Below are positions 32,399-41,872 of a stretch of DNA of 64,000 bases, piece after piece. Made by a program: the position numbers and the translations under genes. Source of the DNA: Alicyclobacillus tolerans (GTDB taxonomy: Bacteria > Bacillota > Bacilli > Alicyclobacillales > Alicyclobacillaceae). The notes below the pieces were generated by a model that saw nothing but the letters and a program-made list of their open reading frames with translations, was not told the DNA's origin and searched no databases. Each line of letters starts with the position of its first letter. The stretch's first letter is position 1. Where the stretch lies: contig NZ_FRAF01000004.1 in the NCBI RefSeq assembly GCF_900142255.1, positions 62,001 through 126,000 of the forward strand, read 5' to 3'.

Positions 32399-33298
32399 TC
32401 AAGACCATTCCGCTTGGAACGAAAGAGGTGTCAGATGAAAGTCACTGTACACCTCTTTCCAACGTGGAGATACGTTTCCCTCTTTCAGCATTTGTAATTG
32501 ATCAGAAGTAATAGGGAACCAAGAAAAAACCTCTAATTTTTTGGCTGTGGCCAACAGAGGTGAAAACGGTAAAAACAGAGGATAAAAAGGACGTTTCAAG
32601 GTCTTGGCAACTGCGCGCAAGATTTCTAAATAGGTTAATGTTTGCGATCCGGCAAGATCATACGTCTTCCCGATGCTGTTTGCTTCCTTCAGAGCCGCGC
32701 AAAAAACGGATGCTACTGTGTCGATTGAGACAGGTTGTAAACGCTGTAGACCATTTCCTGGAATGGGTACAACGGGAGATTTCTGAACGAGATCACCCAG
32801 TTGGCGGAGGAAATTAGGACCTTCCCCACCTTTACCAAAAATGACGGAAGGTCGAAAAATTGTGTATTCCAGTTGTGAGTTACGAACAACTTCCTCAGCT
32901 TCCCACTTCGATTGGTGATATTTAGAAATTGCATCGCGACGGGCACCCAGAGCGCTCATGTGAACAATTCTCGTCACTCCAGCTCGTTTAGCAGCTTCTA
33001 CGATATGGTGAGTGCCCACTCGATGGATATTGTCCATAAGAATATTTTGTCGTGGATCTTCTCTGATAATTCCAACCAAGTGAAGAATGGCTTGGCATTC
33101 TTGTGCTGCCTGCTCCACCGCTTTTGCATCTAAAATATTTCCCTTTATAACTTCTACTTGAGTATTTTCCACGTCTTTCAGTGTTTCTAGCGGTCGCTGA
33201 CCACGTTGAAAAACGCGAACTTTATATCCTTCCTGCAACAGTTTGCGAACGATGGGATATCCTACATAACCTGTACCTCCAGTGACAAGTACACGCAT
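32399..33298 (-). CDS. NAD(P)-binding atypical SDR (NDUFA9/YwnB-like)
   Basis: A 299-residue extended or atypical short-chain dehydrogenase. It opens with a Rossmann glycine motif TGGTGYVGYPIVRKLL and has VIKGNILDA and LVGIIRED. A Tyr-Lys-like pair is in KYHQSKWEAEEVV, with the following YTIFRPSVIFG. This is the pattern of the complex I NDUFA9-like group of bacteria and plants. The substrate is unknown; quinone or flavin-related roles are proposed for relatives. It is convergent with ddl with 12 bp between stops. Confidence 0.8.
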   Translation of the reverse strand: MRVLVTGGTGYVGYPIVRKLLQEGYKVRVFQRGQRPLETLKDVENTQVEVIKGNILDAKAVEQAAQECQAILHLVGIIREDPRQNILMDNIHRVGTHHIVEAAKRAGVTRIVHMSALGARRDAISKYHQSKWEAEEVVRNSQLEYTIFRPSVIFGKGGEGPNFLRQLGDLVQKSPVVPIPGNGLQRLQPVSIDTVASVFCAALKEANSIGKTYDLAGSQTLTYLEILRAVAKTLKRPFYPLFLPFSPLLATAKKLEVFSWFPITSDQLQMLKEGNVSPRWKEVYSDFHLTPLSFQAEWS

Positions 33299-33346
33299 TC
33301 GTTTGGCTCTCCTTTTGGCTTGTTCGCAAAATTGATCTTTACTTCT

Positions 33347-34108
33347 TCAGGCGTCCGGAAATAACTCATAAAAAGCGCTATATCGCTGATCTCGTTGAGA
33401 CGTACTTCCGTTTTGCGTTGACTTTCCATAATTTTGTATACCTGAAGTAGGCCGACGAGACGATGGTGCAGATGTCTTTGGCTGTTGTTGAACAGCCCGA
33501 AAGTTCTCTCTGTAATTTTCTAATTCTTGTCTGGTGCGGATACGGTTTTTTTGCCATTGATAAAGTACCCTGTCGATATATTTAAATGCGAATTTATTGG
33601 CATAAACCGCTTCGCGCAATGCCTCAATAATCATCCATTCAGGTAATTTGTCAACTTCAAGCCACTGTCTAAGCTGTTCTAATTCTAGCCCAGAGAGCGG
33701 CCGTCCAAATTCTTCCTCAAAAAGAGTGACTGGATCTTTTCTCCACTCCCGATAAGGGGTATCTTTTTGACCACGAATTTTGCGCCATAAGGGAGCCAAA
33801 TCAAAATAAGTACAATGTGCTCCTTGTTCGTCAATTCGCTCGCCCACCGCCAAGTAGTTACTTTGTACAAGGCGGTCTAAACAACGCATCACTTCAATGG
33901 ACGTCATTTTGCAACGATTGGCCAATTCAGCACCAGAAATATCTGTGGTACCTTCAATTTGTGATGCGGCTAAGATATGAAGGAGAACCATAAATTCAGA
34001 TGCACTTACATCCAATTCTGAATAGGACGAGAGTAACAAGGTTGGCACGGCAACAAAAGGTTGACTTAAAAAATCTGCATCATGCAGTGTTCGAGAAGAT
34101 GGCTTCAT
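33347..34108 (-). CDS. dnaD: DnaD-domain replication initiation protein
   Basis: A primosomal protein that helps restart and initiate replication with DnaA, DnaB and DnaI in Bacilli. The N-terminal winged-helix part (about 1-110) includes VLLHILAASQIEGTTDISGAELA. The DnaD-type domain (about 130-200) carries FEEEFGRPLSGLELEQLRQWL and the YxxxLLxxA-like FAFKYIDRVLYQWQKN segment. The C-terminus is Ser/Arg-rich and disordered. The ATG at 34108 was chosen because GGGGGA precedes it; a TTG at 34132 gives a longer start. The dnaD-asnS neighbourhood is the one found in B. subtilis. Confidence 0.9.
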   Translation of the reverse strand: MKPSSRTLHDADFLSQPFVAVPTLLLSSYSELDVSASEFMVLLHILAASQIEGTTDISGAELANRCKMTSIEVMRCLDRLVQSNYLAVGERIDEQGAHCTYFDLAPLWRKIRGQKDTPYREWRKDPVTLFEEEFGRPLSGLELEQLRQWLEVDKLPEWMIIEALREAVYANKFAFKYIDRVLYQWQKNRIRTRQELENYRENFRAVQQQPKTSAPSSRRPTSGIQNYGKSTQNGSTSQRDQRYSAFYELFPDA

Positions 34109-34194
34109 CTCGTTTCCCCCTATTCTCCTCAAAGTATAACATGGTCAGATGCGAAGGACAGTTTTCTTTACTTTGAGGAGAAACAGAACTTCCA

Positions 34195-35490
34195 TTAAGG
34201 TTTCAATCGATAGAGCATGCGCGGGAAAGCGGCAGCCTCACGAACATGTTCAAGACCACAAATCCAAGCTACAGTCCGCTCTAATCCAATGCCAAAGCCG
34301 GAATGTACGACACTGCCGTAACGACGCAAATCCAGATACCAGTCGTAATCTTCTTTGGGAAGTTGATGTTCTTCAAAACGTTTTTCAAGCAAGGCGAAAT
34401 CATGAATACGCTCACTTCCGCCAATAATTTCTCCGTATCCTTCTGGAGCTAATAAATCTGCGCAAAGTGCCACCTCAGGGCGATCCGGATCAGGTTGCAT
34501 ATAGAAAGCTTTTATGGCTGTAGGGTATCGTTCAATGAAAACAGGTCGATCGAATTGAGCCGCCAAAGCTGTTTCGTGAGGTGCTCCAAAATCTTCACCC
34601 CATGCGATTTCATAGTTATTGTCATTGAGCCACTTGATAGCCTCGTCATAAGTCATTCGTGGAAACGGTGGTTGAACGTTTTGAAGTATGCTGATATCTC
34701 GTCCCACCGTTTTGAGCTCGATTGCGCAGTGCTTGAGTACATGTTGAACAATATAAGAGACAAATTGCTCTTGAATGCGCATATTTTCATCGTGATCGAC
34801 AAATGCCATCTCAGGTTCAATCATCCAGAATTCAATCAAATGACGGCGAGTTTTAGATTTTTCTGCGCGAAAAGTAGGTCCCATGGAATAGACTTTTCCA
34901 AGAGCCATGGCGGCTGCTTCCATATACATCTGGCCACTTTGAGTCAAGTAGGCGTCTTCATCAAAGTATTGCGTATGAAATAGTTCAGACGTTCCTTCGC
35001 AAGAAGTTGGCGTAAGAATGGGCGGATCAACTCGTGTAAATCCGTTTTCTGAGAAAAAAAGCGTCATAGCCTGAAGAACTTCTGAACGAATTTTTAAAAT
35101 AGCACGCTGTCTGGGAGTGCGAATCCAAAGATGCCGATGATCGAGCAAAAAATCCACACCATGTTCTTTTAAACTGATGGGATAGTCATCGGATTGGTGC
35201 AACAATTCAACGGATTGAACCGTTAGCTCATAACCATTTTGAGCACGTTCGTCCTCTTTGACTTCACCAGTTACACGCAAAGAAGCTTCTTGCTTTAAAG
35301 ATTGGCATATTTGAAAGACTTCTTCTGGAAGTTCAGCTTTCACTGCTACACATTGAATCGTACCTGTGCCGTCACGCAGTTGCAAAAATACGATTTTGCC
35401 ACTGGAACGCTTGTTATAGAGCCATCCTTGCAAGGTTACTGACTGACCGAGAAATTGACCGATATTTTGTATGGATGTTTTGGTTGGCAA
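34195..35490 (-). CDS. asnS: Asparagine-tRNA ligase
   Basis: Charges tRNA-Asn. At 431 residues it has an OB-fold anticodon domain ([25 protein letters not shown]) and a class II core with [40 protein letters not shown] (motif 2) and the C-terminal [16 protein letters not shown] (motif 3). The Cys-Glu-Gly of [10 protein letters not shown] fits AsnRS rather than AspRS. The synteny with dnaD, ypmA and ypmB, as in Bacillus, supports the identity. No T-box leader is visible in the 75 bp upstream. Confidence 0.96.
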   Translation of the reverse strand: MPTKTSIQNIGQFLGQSVTLQGWLYNKRSSGKIVFLQLRDGTGTIQCVAVKAELPEEVFQICQSLKQEASLRVTGEVKEDERAQNGYELTVQSVELLHQSDDYPISLKEHGVDFLLDHRHLWIRTPRQRAILKIRSEVLQAMTLFFSENGFTRVDPPILTPTSCEGTSELFHTQYFDEDAYLTQSGQMYMEAAAMALGKVYSMGPTFRAEKSKTRRHLIEFWMIEPEMAFVDHDENMRIQEQFVSYIVQHVLKHCAIELKTVGRDISILQNVQPPFPRMTYDEAIKWLNDNNYEIAWGEDFGAPHETALAAQFDRPVFIERYPTAIKAFYMQPDPDRPEVALCADLLAPEGYGEIIGGSERIHDFALLEKRFEEHQLPKEDYDWYLDLRRYGSVVHSGFGIGLERTVAWICGLEHVREAAAFPRMLYRLKP

Positions 35491-35564
35491 AATGTCTCCT
35501 CCTATGGACGCTTGTTTCTATAAACAATAGTATGACATTTTTCCTCCTTTTTCGTAAGTGGAAA

Positions 35565-35596
35565 ATGAAAAGGGCATCTTCATTGGAGATGCCCTT
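35565..35596 (-). terminator. Intrinsic terminator after the FtsH-like gene
   Basis: AAGGGCATCT (35570-35579) pairs with AGATGCCCTT (35587-35596) in a perfect 10-bp stem. On the minus strand it is followed by TTTTCATTTTCC. It ends the ypmA-ypmB-ftsH-like operon before asnS. Confidence 0.82.
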
Positions 35597-35660
35597 GAAT
35601 AGTTTTTATTTTTCCTTACAATCATGCCTCCCGGCATATGGGGTTTTGGTAATTTGTGAC

Positions 35661-37199
35661 TTAAGCCAGTAATACTGTTTCTGGCGTCCGATGTGCTTCC
35701 GAAGATTTCATCTCACCTTGTTCTTTTTTATCCTGAATACTGCTCAGCCAATCTCGGAACACAGAACCATCAACGCTTTCTTCGCGCACAATATCAAAGG
35801 CAAACTGTGCAATATCTTCGCGATAAGGTCGCAAAATTTCTCTTGTGATACGTTCTTGTTCAGCCAAAATATGGCGAACTTCTGTATCTAAAACATTTTC
35901 TGGAAGATGTTCCTCGTCGACAATGCCAATTCGGGATAAACCACAAGTAACAATGGTTCTGGCCAGCGAGGATGCCTGCACAAAATCATTTTGGGCACCT
36001 GTACTGCGGTTACCGTAGTGATGTTCTTCCGCCAAACATCCACCTAGCGCAACATTAATTTGTTCTTGCAATTGTTCAAGAGTATACAGATAACGATCCG
36101 CTTCTGGAATCTGGCGAACAAAACCAAGAGCATTGCCACGTGGAGCGATGGTAATATGTGAAACTGTACCTGGCCGCATTAATTCGCTGACAATAGCGTG
36201 ACCAAGTTCATGCACGGCTACCCGTTGCAGTTCATCATCCGTGGGTCTCCGGCCCGTACGCTCGCCCATTAGTACTTTATCCACTGAATCACGAAACATT
36301 TCTTGAGTAATTTGATTCGAACCGGCACGCAACGCAGCAATGGCCGCCTCATTGACTAAAGATTCTAATTGAGCGCCAGAAAAACCAAATGTTTCTCTGG
36401 CAATGTGTTCGAGATTAAGATTCTCTGAAAGTGGTTTTCCTGCCGTAAGAATTTGCAAAATATGCAAACGTCCTTCTTTATCGGGCAAATCCACTTTAAT
36501 TTGACGATCGAAACGTCCCGGACGAAGCAATGCCGGATCCAGGATATCCACTCGGTTGGTAGCAGCTATGACCAAGACCAGTGGAGATTGAGTTGTACTC
36601 ATACCATCCATTTCCGTGAGCAATTGGTTTAAAGTCTGGTCATATTCTTGGTGGCTATGCTGTCCTCTTCGACCACCTACAACGTCAATTTCATCTATAA
36701 AGATAATCGCACTGTCTTTGTTTTCCTTTTTGGCTAATTGACGAGCTTTTCGAAATAATTCTCTGATTCTCTGCGCTCCAACGCCCACGTACATTTCTAC
36801 AAACTCGCTGCCTGAAGCTGCTAAAAATACCGAATCCGTATAAGTTGCCGCTGCTTTAGCCATCAGAGTTTTACCTGTACCCGGTGGTCCTGTCAGCAAA
36901 ATGCCTTTCAAAGGTCGAATGCCTAAAGTTTTAATACGCTCTCGATATTTAAGGAAATCCAGCGCTTCTCGAAGTTCCCGTTTTGCGTTCTCTTGACCGC
37001 CAATTTGATCAAACGATACTTGATGTTTGACAGGAGTCTCTCTACCAGCGCCAGCAACAGCTGTACGTCTCTCCATCATGAACCAGGCTACGAAAGCTAG
37101 CCCAGCTAAAAAGAGAATGGGCAGAACGTTGACGTTAAGAAATAATCCTGCAAAAATGACGACGGCTAAACCAATGCCTATCAGCCATTCTTTCATCAC
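35661..37199 (-). CDS. FtsH-like membrane AAA+ metalloprotease without an extracytoplasmic domain
   Basis: 512 residues. Two closely spaced membrane segments (about 5-21 and 24-41) leave a loop of only a few residues, whereas classical FtsH has about 70-80 residues outside the membrane. The AAA domain is intact: Walker A GPPGTGKT (104-111), Walker B IIFIDE (about 165-170), SRH ATNRVDILDPALLRPGRFDR. The protease has HELGH (330-334, canonical FtsH is HEAGH) and a zinc-ligand Asp in TGAQNDF. So it should be an active protease with a different substrate or adaptor. It is coupled by a 4-bp overlap to a membrane-anchored protein encoded upstream. Confidence 0.85.
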   Translation of the reverse strand: MMKEWLIGIGLAVVIFAGLFLNVNVLPILFLAGLAFVAWFMMERRTAVAGAGRETPVKHQVSFDQIGGQENAKRELREALDFLKYRERIKTLGIRPLKGILLTGPPGTGKTLMAKAAATYTDSVFLAASGSEFVEMYVGVGAQRIRELFRKARQLAKKENKDSAIIFIDEIDVVGGRRGQHSHQEYDQTLNQLLTEMDGMSTTQSPLVLVIAATNRVDILDPALLRPGRFDRQIKVDLPDKEGRLHILQILTAGKPLSENLNLEHIARETFGFSGAQLESLVNEAAIAALRAGSNQITQEMFRDSVDKVLMGERTGRRPTDDELQRVAVHELGHAIVSELMRPGTVSHITIAPRGNALGFVRQIPEADRYLYTLEQLQEQINVALGGCLAEEHHYGNRSTGAQNDFVQASSLARTIVTCGLSRIGIVDEEHLPENVLDTEVRHILAEQERITREILRPYREDIAQFAFDIVREESVDGSVFRDWLSSIQDKKEQGEMKSSEAHRTPETVLLA

Positions 37200-37765
37200 T
37201 GCACAGCCCCCCCTTGACCAAGCCGATACGCATGGAAGTCGTACAAGTAGTGGCTTCCCTGTTGCAGTTGGATATAAATATTATGGTAATCCATTGTGAC
37301 ACGTGCCTGTATACCTTCTTTGGCCGCTGCTTTTTCAACATTGGCAATCATTTGCGTGTAAGTTCCGTGGTTGAGTCCTTCAAATATGATAGGTTGCAAA
37401 GACTCATAATCCAGTGTAAGCGTTTGGTCGCTTTTATCCTTGAGAATAATGGATTCCCCACTGCCCAGCGTTCCAATAACATCATTCTGGATTTCATTGT
37501 ATGTGGACTGCAAATCATGATTGACCAGCGTTTGAACGGGACCTAATTGAATAACGACTGTATCTGATGGTGAGCGGTTAATGGTAACCGACTCTACTCC
37601 AGGTATCTTACTTAATTCCGCCTGTAGAGGAGCAATCAAACGGTATTGTTGATATCCTTGCCAGGCTCCAAACAAAATCCCAAGCGTGACAATTGCGATG
37701 ACCAGAACGGGGACAATGCGAACTCGTGACAATTCATCACGCTCCCTCCAATGATTCATCTGCAT
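37196..37765 (-). CDS. Membrane-anchored protein of unknown function, partner candidate of the FtsH-like protease
   Basis: 189 residues with one N-terminal membrane helix (VRIVPVLVIAIVTLGILFGAWQGY) and an extracytoplasmic alpha/beta region. Two repeated segments, LSKIPGVESVTINRSP and AAAKEGIQARVTMDYHN, give a short beta-sheet pattern like that of a small binding domain. I do not recognise the family. Its 3' end overlaps the FtsH-like gene by 4 bp, so the two are made together. A role as a sensor or adaptor for a protease that lacks its own outer domain is an appealing guess. Confidence 0.6.
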   Translation of the reverse strand: MQMNHWRERDELSRVRIVPVLVIAIVTLGILFGAWQGYQQYRLIAPLQAELSKIPGVESVTINRSPSDTVVIQLGPVQTLVNHDLQSTYNEIQNDVIGTLGSGESIILKDKSDQTLTLDYESLQPIIFEGLNHGTYTQMIANVEKAAAKEGIQARVTMDYHNIYIQLQQGSHYLYDFHAYRLGQGGAVQ

Positions 37766-37778
37766 TTAGTATAGCACG

Positions 37779-38297
37779 CTATAAAGTATGGTGTTGGAGC
37801 ACATATTGGCAAATCAGGTCACCGTTTGCAGCATTAAAGTAATAATAAGTATTTTCACCTTGTTTTTTCCCGTAAACTTCCCAAACAGGTCCAGGATTGG
37901 TATTCATGTTTGCTGCATGCTCTTGATTCAACCAGCCTAAACTCAGTTGTGAAGGCTGTAAAGAGAATTTGCGGCAAATGGTCTCAATCTGTGTCGTATT
38001 AATGATATTTTTAGCGAGTACAGCATGTAGTTTTTGTTGGTCTGGAAAATAAAAAACAATCCAAGATTGGCCAAAAATATCCTTGCCAGTAAATACATTT
38101 TCCAAGCCTGATGCGGTAAACATTGTCGATGTTTCTATTTTTTCAATCGGTGAGTGATTCAAAACGTATTCTGCCGCTTGCGTTTCTTCCGACCAGTGAC
38201 TTTGCAAAGTTTGCTCAAAATAGGTTGTCAAAGCTGCGGCGAGCAATAAAAGAAGAAAAAAAACGCTCAGACTGATAAAAAAAACTTTTCTTTTCAT
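37779..38297 (-). CDS. ypmB: YpmB-like protein (DUF5590)
   Basis: 172 residues with an N-terminal membrane helix (VFFISLSVFFLLLLLAAALTTYF) and an extracytoplasmic PepSY-like part. The latter includes DIFGQSWIVFYFPDQQKLHAVLA and the C-terminal VWEVYGKKQGENTYYYFNAANGDLI. The family is conserved in Bacilli and has no established activity. The start overlaps the stop of ypmA by 4 bp, and it is followed 13 bp later by the membrane-anchored gene in the same operon. Confidence 0.85.
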   Translation of the reverse strand: MKRKVFFISLSVFFLLLLLAAALTTYFEQTLQSHWSEETQAAEYVLNHSPIEKIETSTMFTASGLENVFTGKDIFGQSWIVFYFPDQQKLHAVLAKNIINTTQIETICRKFSLQPSQLSLGWLNQEHAANMNTNPGPVWEVYGKKQGENTYYYFNAANGDLICQYVLQHHTL

Positions 38298-38476
38298 GAC
38301 TCCTCAGAAGCCTTATACAGAGTAATTAACATTTTTCCTTCATTGGCAGTTGACTTTGACAACCCAAATATCACGTCTTTGTTCTTGAGATTGCGATTCA
38401 AAAAATCTACCAGTAAATATAAATCATCTACCGCTGTACATTCATGTGTTGCAATGATGGGCATTTTATTTTCCAT
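38294..38476 (-). CDS. ypmA: YpmA-like small protein (DUF4264)
   Basis: A 60-residue protein with the fold-family pattern HECTAVDDLYLLVDFLNRNLKNKDVIFGLSKS, conserved in Bacilli next to ypmB. It is soluble with no membrane segment. It overlaps surE by 11 bp upstream and ypmB by 4 bp downstream. Its role is unknown. Confidence 0.85.
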   Translation of the reverse strand: MENKMPIIATHECTAVDDLYLLVDFLNRNLKNKDVIFGLSKSTANEGKMLITLYKASEES

Positions 38477-39278
38477 AAGTCTTACGGACTTCCTTTCTAT
38501 TAAACGGAAGTTCAGTTATGTCTGACTCTTCCAATTGCTGAATTAAATCATGCATCCATGATAATTCGCTGAATCTATAGCGCAAAGGCGTTACTGAAAT
38601 TAAACCGTTTTGCACTGTCAGAACGTCTTTACGTTCTCCTTCGGGTTCCTCTACAGCTTCACCAGCATATCGGTAATAGACGCGCCCTTGCTCATCTGTT
38701 TTTTTGAAAAATTGATCGCGAAAGGTACGTGCGCCTAGTTCTGTAACTTGCCAAGCAGGTGCATCGTTGTCTAGCAGGATATGAGGTGGAATATTGACGT
38801 TGAGAAAAGTATCCGACGGAAAAGTCAAATGAACGACTTGTTTAAGGAGTTTTCGAACCGGATCGACCACTGAAGAAAATGTAAAAGGCGGTCCACAAAG
38901 CGACAATGCAACGGAAGGAATACCTTGTAGAGCAGCTTCACCAGCTGCTGCTACTGTTCCGGAATACAGGACATCTGTCGCCAAATTGGCTCCTTCATTA
39001 ATTCCAGAAAGTGCAAGTTGAAACGATCCCATCTCAGTTACAGCCCATTTTACACAGTCAACTGGAGTACCGGAGAGAGAGAAGGCGGTTATTTGAGAAT
39101 GATGCAAATGGTGCTCCTGGAGATACAGCCTGTTTCGAATTGTTATGGAGTGGCTAGCTGCACTGCGTTGACTGTCTGGCGCTACCACAACCACTTCTCC
39201 TAATTCTGCAGCAAGCTCAGCCAATATCTGTATGCCTTCAGCTTGAATACCGTCATCATTCGTAACAAGAATGCGCAT
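38466..39278 (-). CDS. surE: 5'/3'-nucleotidase SurE
   Basis: A metal-dependent nucleotidase that removes phosphate from nucleoside 5'- and 3'-monophosphates. At 270 residues it is full length. The N-terminal metal site is VTNDDGIQAEGI, APDSQRSAASHSIT follows, and LSGINEGANLATDVLYSGTVAAA contains the conserved Asn and Gly ligands. It is a stationary-phase survival gene in E. coli. It starts behind GAGGAGAC and overlaps ypmA, so it may be cotranscribed with the ypm genes. Confidence 0.94.
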   Translation of the reverse strand: MRILVTNDDGIQAEGIQILAELAAELGEVVVVAPDSQRSAASHSITIRNRLYLQEHHLHHSQITAFSLSGTPVDCVKWAVTEMGSFQLALSGINEGANLATDVLYSGTVAAAGEAALQGIPSVALSLCGPPFTFSSVVDPVRKLLKQVVHLTFPSDTFLNVNIPPHILLDNDAPAWQVTELGARTFRDQFFKKTDEQGRVYYRYAGEAVEEPEGERKDVLTVQNGLISVTPLRYRFSELSWMHDLIQQLEESDITELPFNRKEVRKTYGK

Positions 39279-39426
39279 GGTGTCTCCTCACTCTCTCAGG
39301 ACTACACGGTGTTTAAAACTTGTCTAGTGGCTCGTATGTCCGCTTGCCGCTTTAGCATGATTTAAATTTAATACTAATGTCCTATCTTCTCTATTTCAAT
39401 CGAACGGACAGTGTTTTGACATCGTT

Positions 39427-40725
39427 TCACTTGCGTGACAGATTAGAAGCAATTTGGCGAGCTTCATGAAGAACAGATTCTATATCAAAACGCGTCGGTT
39501 TTCCATCGGCCAATACATGCTCACCTGCCACAAAAACATCGGTGACATCGTCTGCCCCGCAAGCATAGACCAGATTGGAAATCAAATCATAAATGGGAGT
39601 CAAATGAGGACTATCGAGATTGAGCAAGGTAATATCTGCCGCTCTCCCCACTTCCAGTATTCCGAGTTTGTTTTCTTGAAACAGACAGCGTGCTCCATAT
39701 TCCGTAGCCATAGCAAACGCTGTTGCGGCAGGAATGGTGGTTGCTTCATAGGAGATGCCTTTATGCAAAGTAGCGGCCAAACGCATTTCTTCAAACATAT
39801 CGAGATTATTGTTACTTGCTGCCCCATCGGTACCTAAGCCCACAGTAATTCCAGCATCGAGCATTTTTGGCAATGGTGCAATGCCAGAAGCCAACTTTAA
39901 GTTGCTTTGAGGATTGTGCGCTACACAAACAGAATTCTCTGCCAATATGCTTATGTCTTCATCTGTTAGATGTACGCAGTGTGCCGCAAGTACTGGTACA
40001 GAAAATAGACCGCAGTCGCGCACTTGAGCAATCGGCGTCTTTCCCCATGTTTGGAGTGCCTGTTCAACTTCTGTTTGGCTCTCACTAAGGTGAATCTGCA
40101 TGGGCAATTGCAATTCTTCAGCCAATTTAGCCAGTTCTCGCAAGTAGTCAGCTGGGCATGTATAAGGTGCGTGAGGTCCCACAGAAATTTGCAGTCTGCC
40201 ATTTTCAGCGTTGTGCCAGGCTTTTGCCAAACTGCGAGTATTTTCAATTCCACGTTTACGATTTTCATCCGTGAATCCGACAGTTCCCCATGAAAGCATT
40301 GCGCGCATTCCCGAATTGGCCACTGCCTCGGCAGCATGATGCATCATCATGTACATATCTGTAAAGGTCGTGGTACCTGACTTAAGCATTTCATAACAGG
40401 CGAGCAGCGTTCCAATATAGATTGCCCGCTCTGTTAATTGTTCTTCCAAAGGGAATATACGTTGATTGAGCCAGTCCATTAAAGGCATATCATCGCCTGC
40501 GCCACGCAGTAGTGTCATGGCAGCGTGTCCATGCGTATTGATGAGCCCAGGTATAGCCAATGAATGGGGACGTACAATTTTACGAGCGCCTAATAAAGGT
40601 TTCTTGTAGGTTCCTTCACCGATCTCCTCAATTTGTTGACCGTCAAAAACAAGGTATGCAGGACCAGAGATCCATTCCTGTGCATTTTTTACGAGTGCTC
40701 CGACTTCTAAAATGGTTTTCGTCAT
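39427..40725 (-). CDS. mtaD: 5-methylthioadenosine/S-adenosylhomocysteine deaminase
   Basis: An amidohydrolase that deaminates methylthioadenosine or SAH to the inosine form. At 432 residues it has the metal-binding INTHGHAAMTLLRG, LHLSES-like QIHLSESQTEVEQAL, VLAAHCVHL and GTDGAASNNNLDMFEEMR. It lies upstream-in-order of mtnA (15 bp between) and mtnP, so the three genes deal with methylthioadenosine from polyamine and SAM metabolism. Having both a deaminase and a phosphorylase suggests two routes for MTA, or that mtaD also salvages SAH. It starts behind AGGAGG. Confidence 0.93.
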   Translation of the reverse strand: MTKTILEVGALVKNAQEWISGPAYLVFDGQQIEEIGEGTYKKPLLGARKIVRPHSLAIPGLINTHGHAAMTLLRGAGDDMPLMDWLNQRIFPLEEQLTERAIYIGTLLACYEMLKSGTTTFTDMYMMMHHAAEAVANSGMRAMLSWGTVGFTDENRKRGIENTRSLAKAWHNAENGRLQISVGPHAPYTCPADYLRELAKLAEELQLPMQIHLSESQTEVEQALQTWGKTPIAQVRDCGLFSVPVLAAHCVHLTDEDISILAENSVCVAHNPQSNLKLASGIAPLPKMLDAGITVGLGTDGAASNNNLDMFEEMRLAATLHKGISYEATTIPAATAFAMATEYGARCLFQENKLGILEVGRAADITLLNLDSPHLTPIYDLISNLVYACGADDVTDVFVAGEHVLADGKPTRFDIESVLHEARQIASNLSRK

Positions 40726-40740
40726 AGCGTCCTCCTGAAA

Positions 40741-41808
40741 TTACATGGTAATGGAAGGAGTGTTTCGTTGATGTAAGCGCTCCAAGTCTGCTATAGATTC
40801 AATGACTCCTTCTTCTGTAAAAATTGCTGAGATCCATTCAAAAGGCGTTACATCAAAAGCTGGATTCCATACGCGAGCATTCTGAGGAGCAATTGGTGTT
40901 TTATTCCAAATTACCATTTCCTCAGCAGGTCGTTCCTCAATCGGAATTTTTTCACCAGAAGGAAGTGACCAATCAAATGTGGCGAGTGGCGCTGCCACGC
41001 AAAAAGGAATCTGGTGAGCTTTGGCCAGAACGGCCAGACTGTATGTTCCAATTTTATTCGCTGTATCACCGTTGCTGGCAATTCGGTCAGCTCCAACAAT
41101 AACTGCATCAACTTTTTTCAAACGCATTGCTGCAGCTGCCATACTATCGGTAATCAGCGTATAGGGTATGTTTTCAGCTTCCAATTCATAGGCAGTCAAA
41201 CGAGCACCCTGAAGATAGGGACGAGTTTCGTCTACAAATACGTTCGATATGCTTCCTCGTTCCTGCAGAGTACGGATAATGCCGAGCGCAGTTCCAAAAT
41301 CTGCAGTTGCCAATGCGCCTGTATTACAATGAGTCAACAAAACCAGTGGTTGTTTTCCTCTTCTTTTCTGTAACCAATTGGCTCCATGAGCACCGATATT
41401 TCGGTTACTGAGTGAATCTTCCTGTTCTATTTTCCTGACTTTAGAGAGTAAATAACTTATCGTTTTATCGCTATCCTCCAGTTGTTCAGCACCTTTGAGC
41501 ATTTCCTCCAGCGTGAACTGCAGATGAACAGCTGTGGGACGTGCTGCAATGAGCATTTTTTCAGCTCGTTTGAGTCGGGGCCATAAAGCTTCGTGATTTT
41601 TGACAGCCTGAATGGCAGCCAAAAGGATGCCGTACGCTGCAGTCAGTCCAATGGCTGGAGCTCCGCGTACAACCATGGCGGCAATCGCTGCTGCAACGTC
41701 TTCTTCGTTCAAACATTCTATCCAATTCGACTGATGCGGAAGAACTCGTTGATCGAGCAATTTCAATGTTTCTTTATGCTCGTCCCATTCAATAGCTCGT
41801 AGTGACAT
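40741..41808 (-). CDS. mtnA: Methylthioribose-1-phosphate isomerase
   Basis: Second step of methionine salvage, turning 5-methylthioribose-1-phosphate into the ribulose isomer. The 355 residues have MVVRGAPAIGLTAAYG, LLTHCNTGALATADFGTALG, VDETRPYLQGARLTAYEL and VGADRIASNGDTANKIGTY, where the Cys and Asp are the catalytic residues. The family also includes eIF2B-like proteins, but the salvage motifs are clear. Genes mtnK, mtnW and the rest of the pathway are not in the window. It starts behind AAAAGGAG. Confidence 0.95.
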   Translation of the reverse strand: MSLRAIEWDEHKETLKLLDQRVLPHQSNWIECLNEEDVAAAIAAMVVRGAPAIGLTAAYGILLAAIQAVKNHEALWPRLKRAEKMLIAARPTAVHLQFTLEEMLKGAEQLEDSDKTISYLLSKVRKIEQEDSLSNRNIGAHGANWLQKRRGKQPLVLLTHCNTGALATADFGTALGIIRTLQERGSISNVFVDETRPYLQGARLTAYELEAENIPYTLITDSMAAAAMRLKKVDAVIVGADRIASNGDTANKIGTYSLAVLAKAHQIPFCVAAPLATFDWSLPSGEKIPIEERPAEEMVIWNKTPIAPQNARVWNPAFDVTPFEWISAIFTEEGVIESIADLERLHQRNTPSITM

Positions 41809-41872
41809 TCAATTATGTCTCCTTTTGTAAATTTGTTCTTGGCACCGGGGAAATTTTCCGAGATTATTTTTA

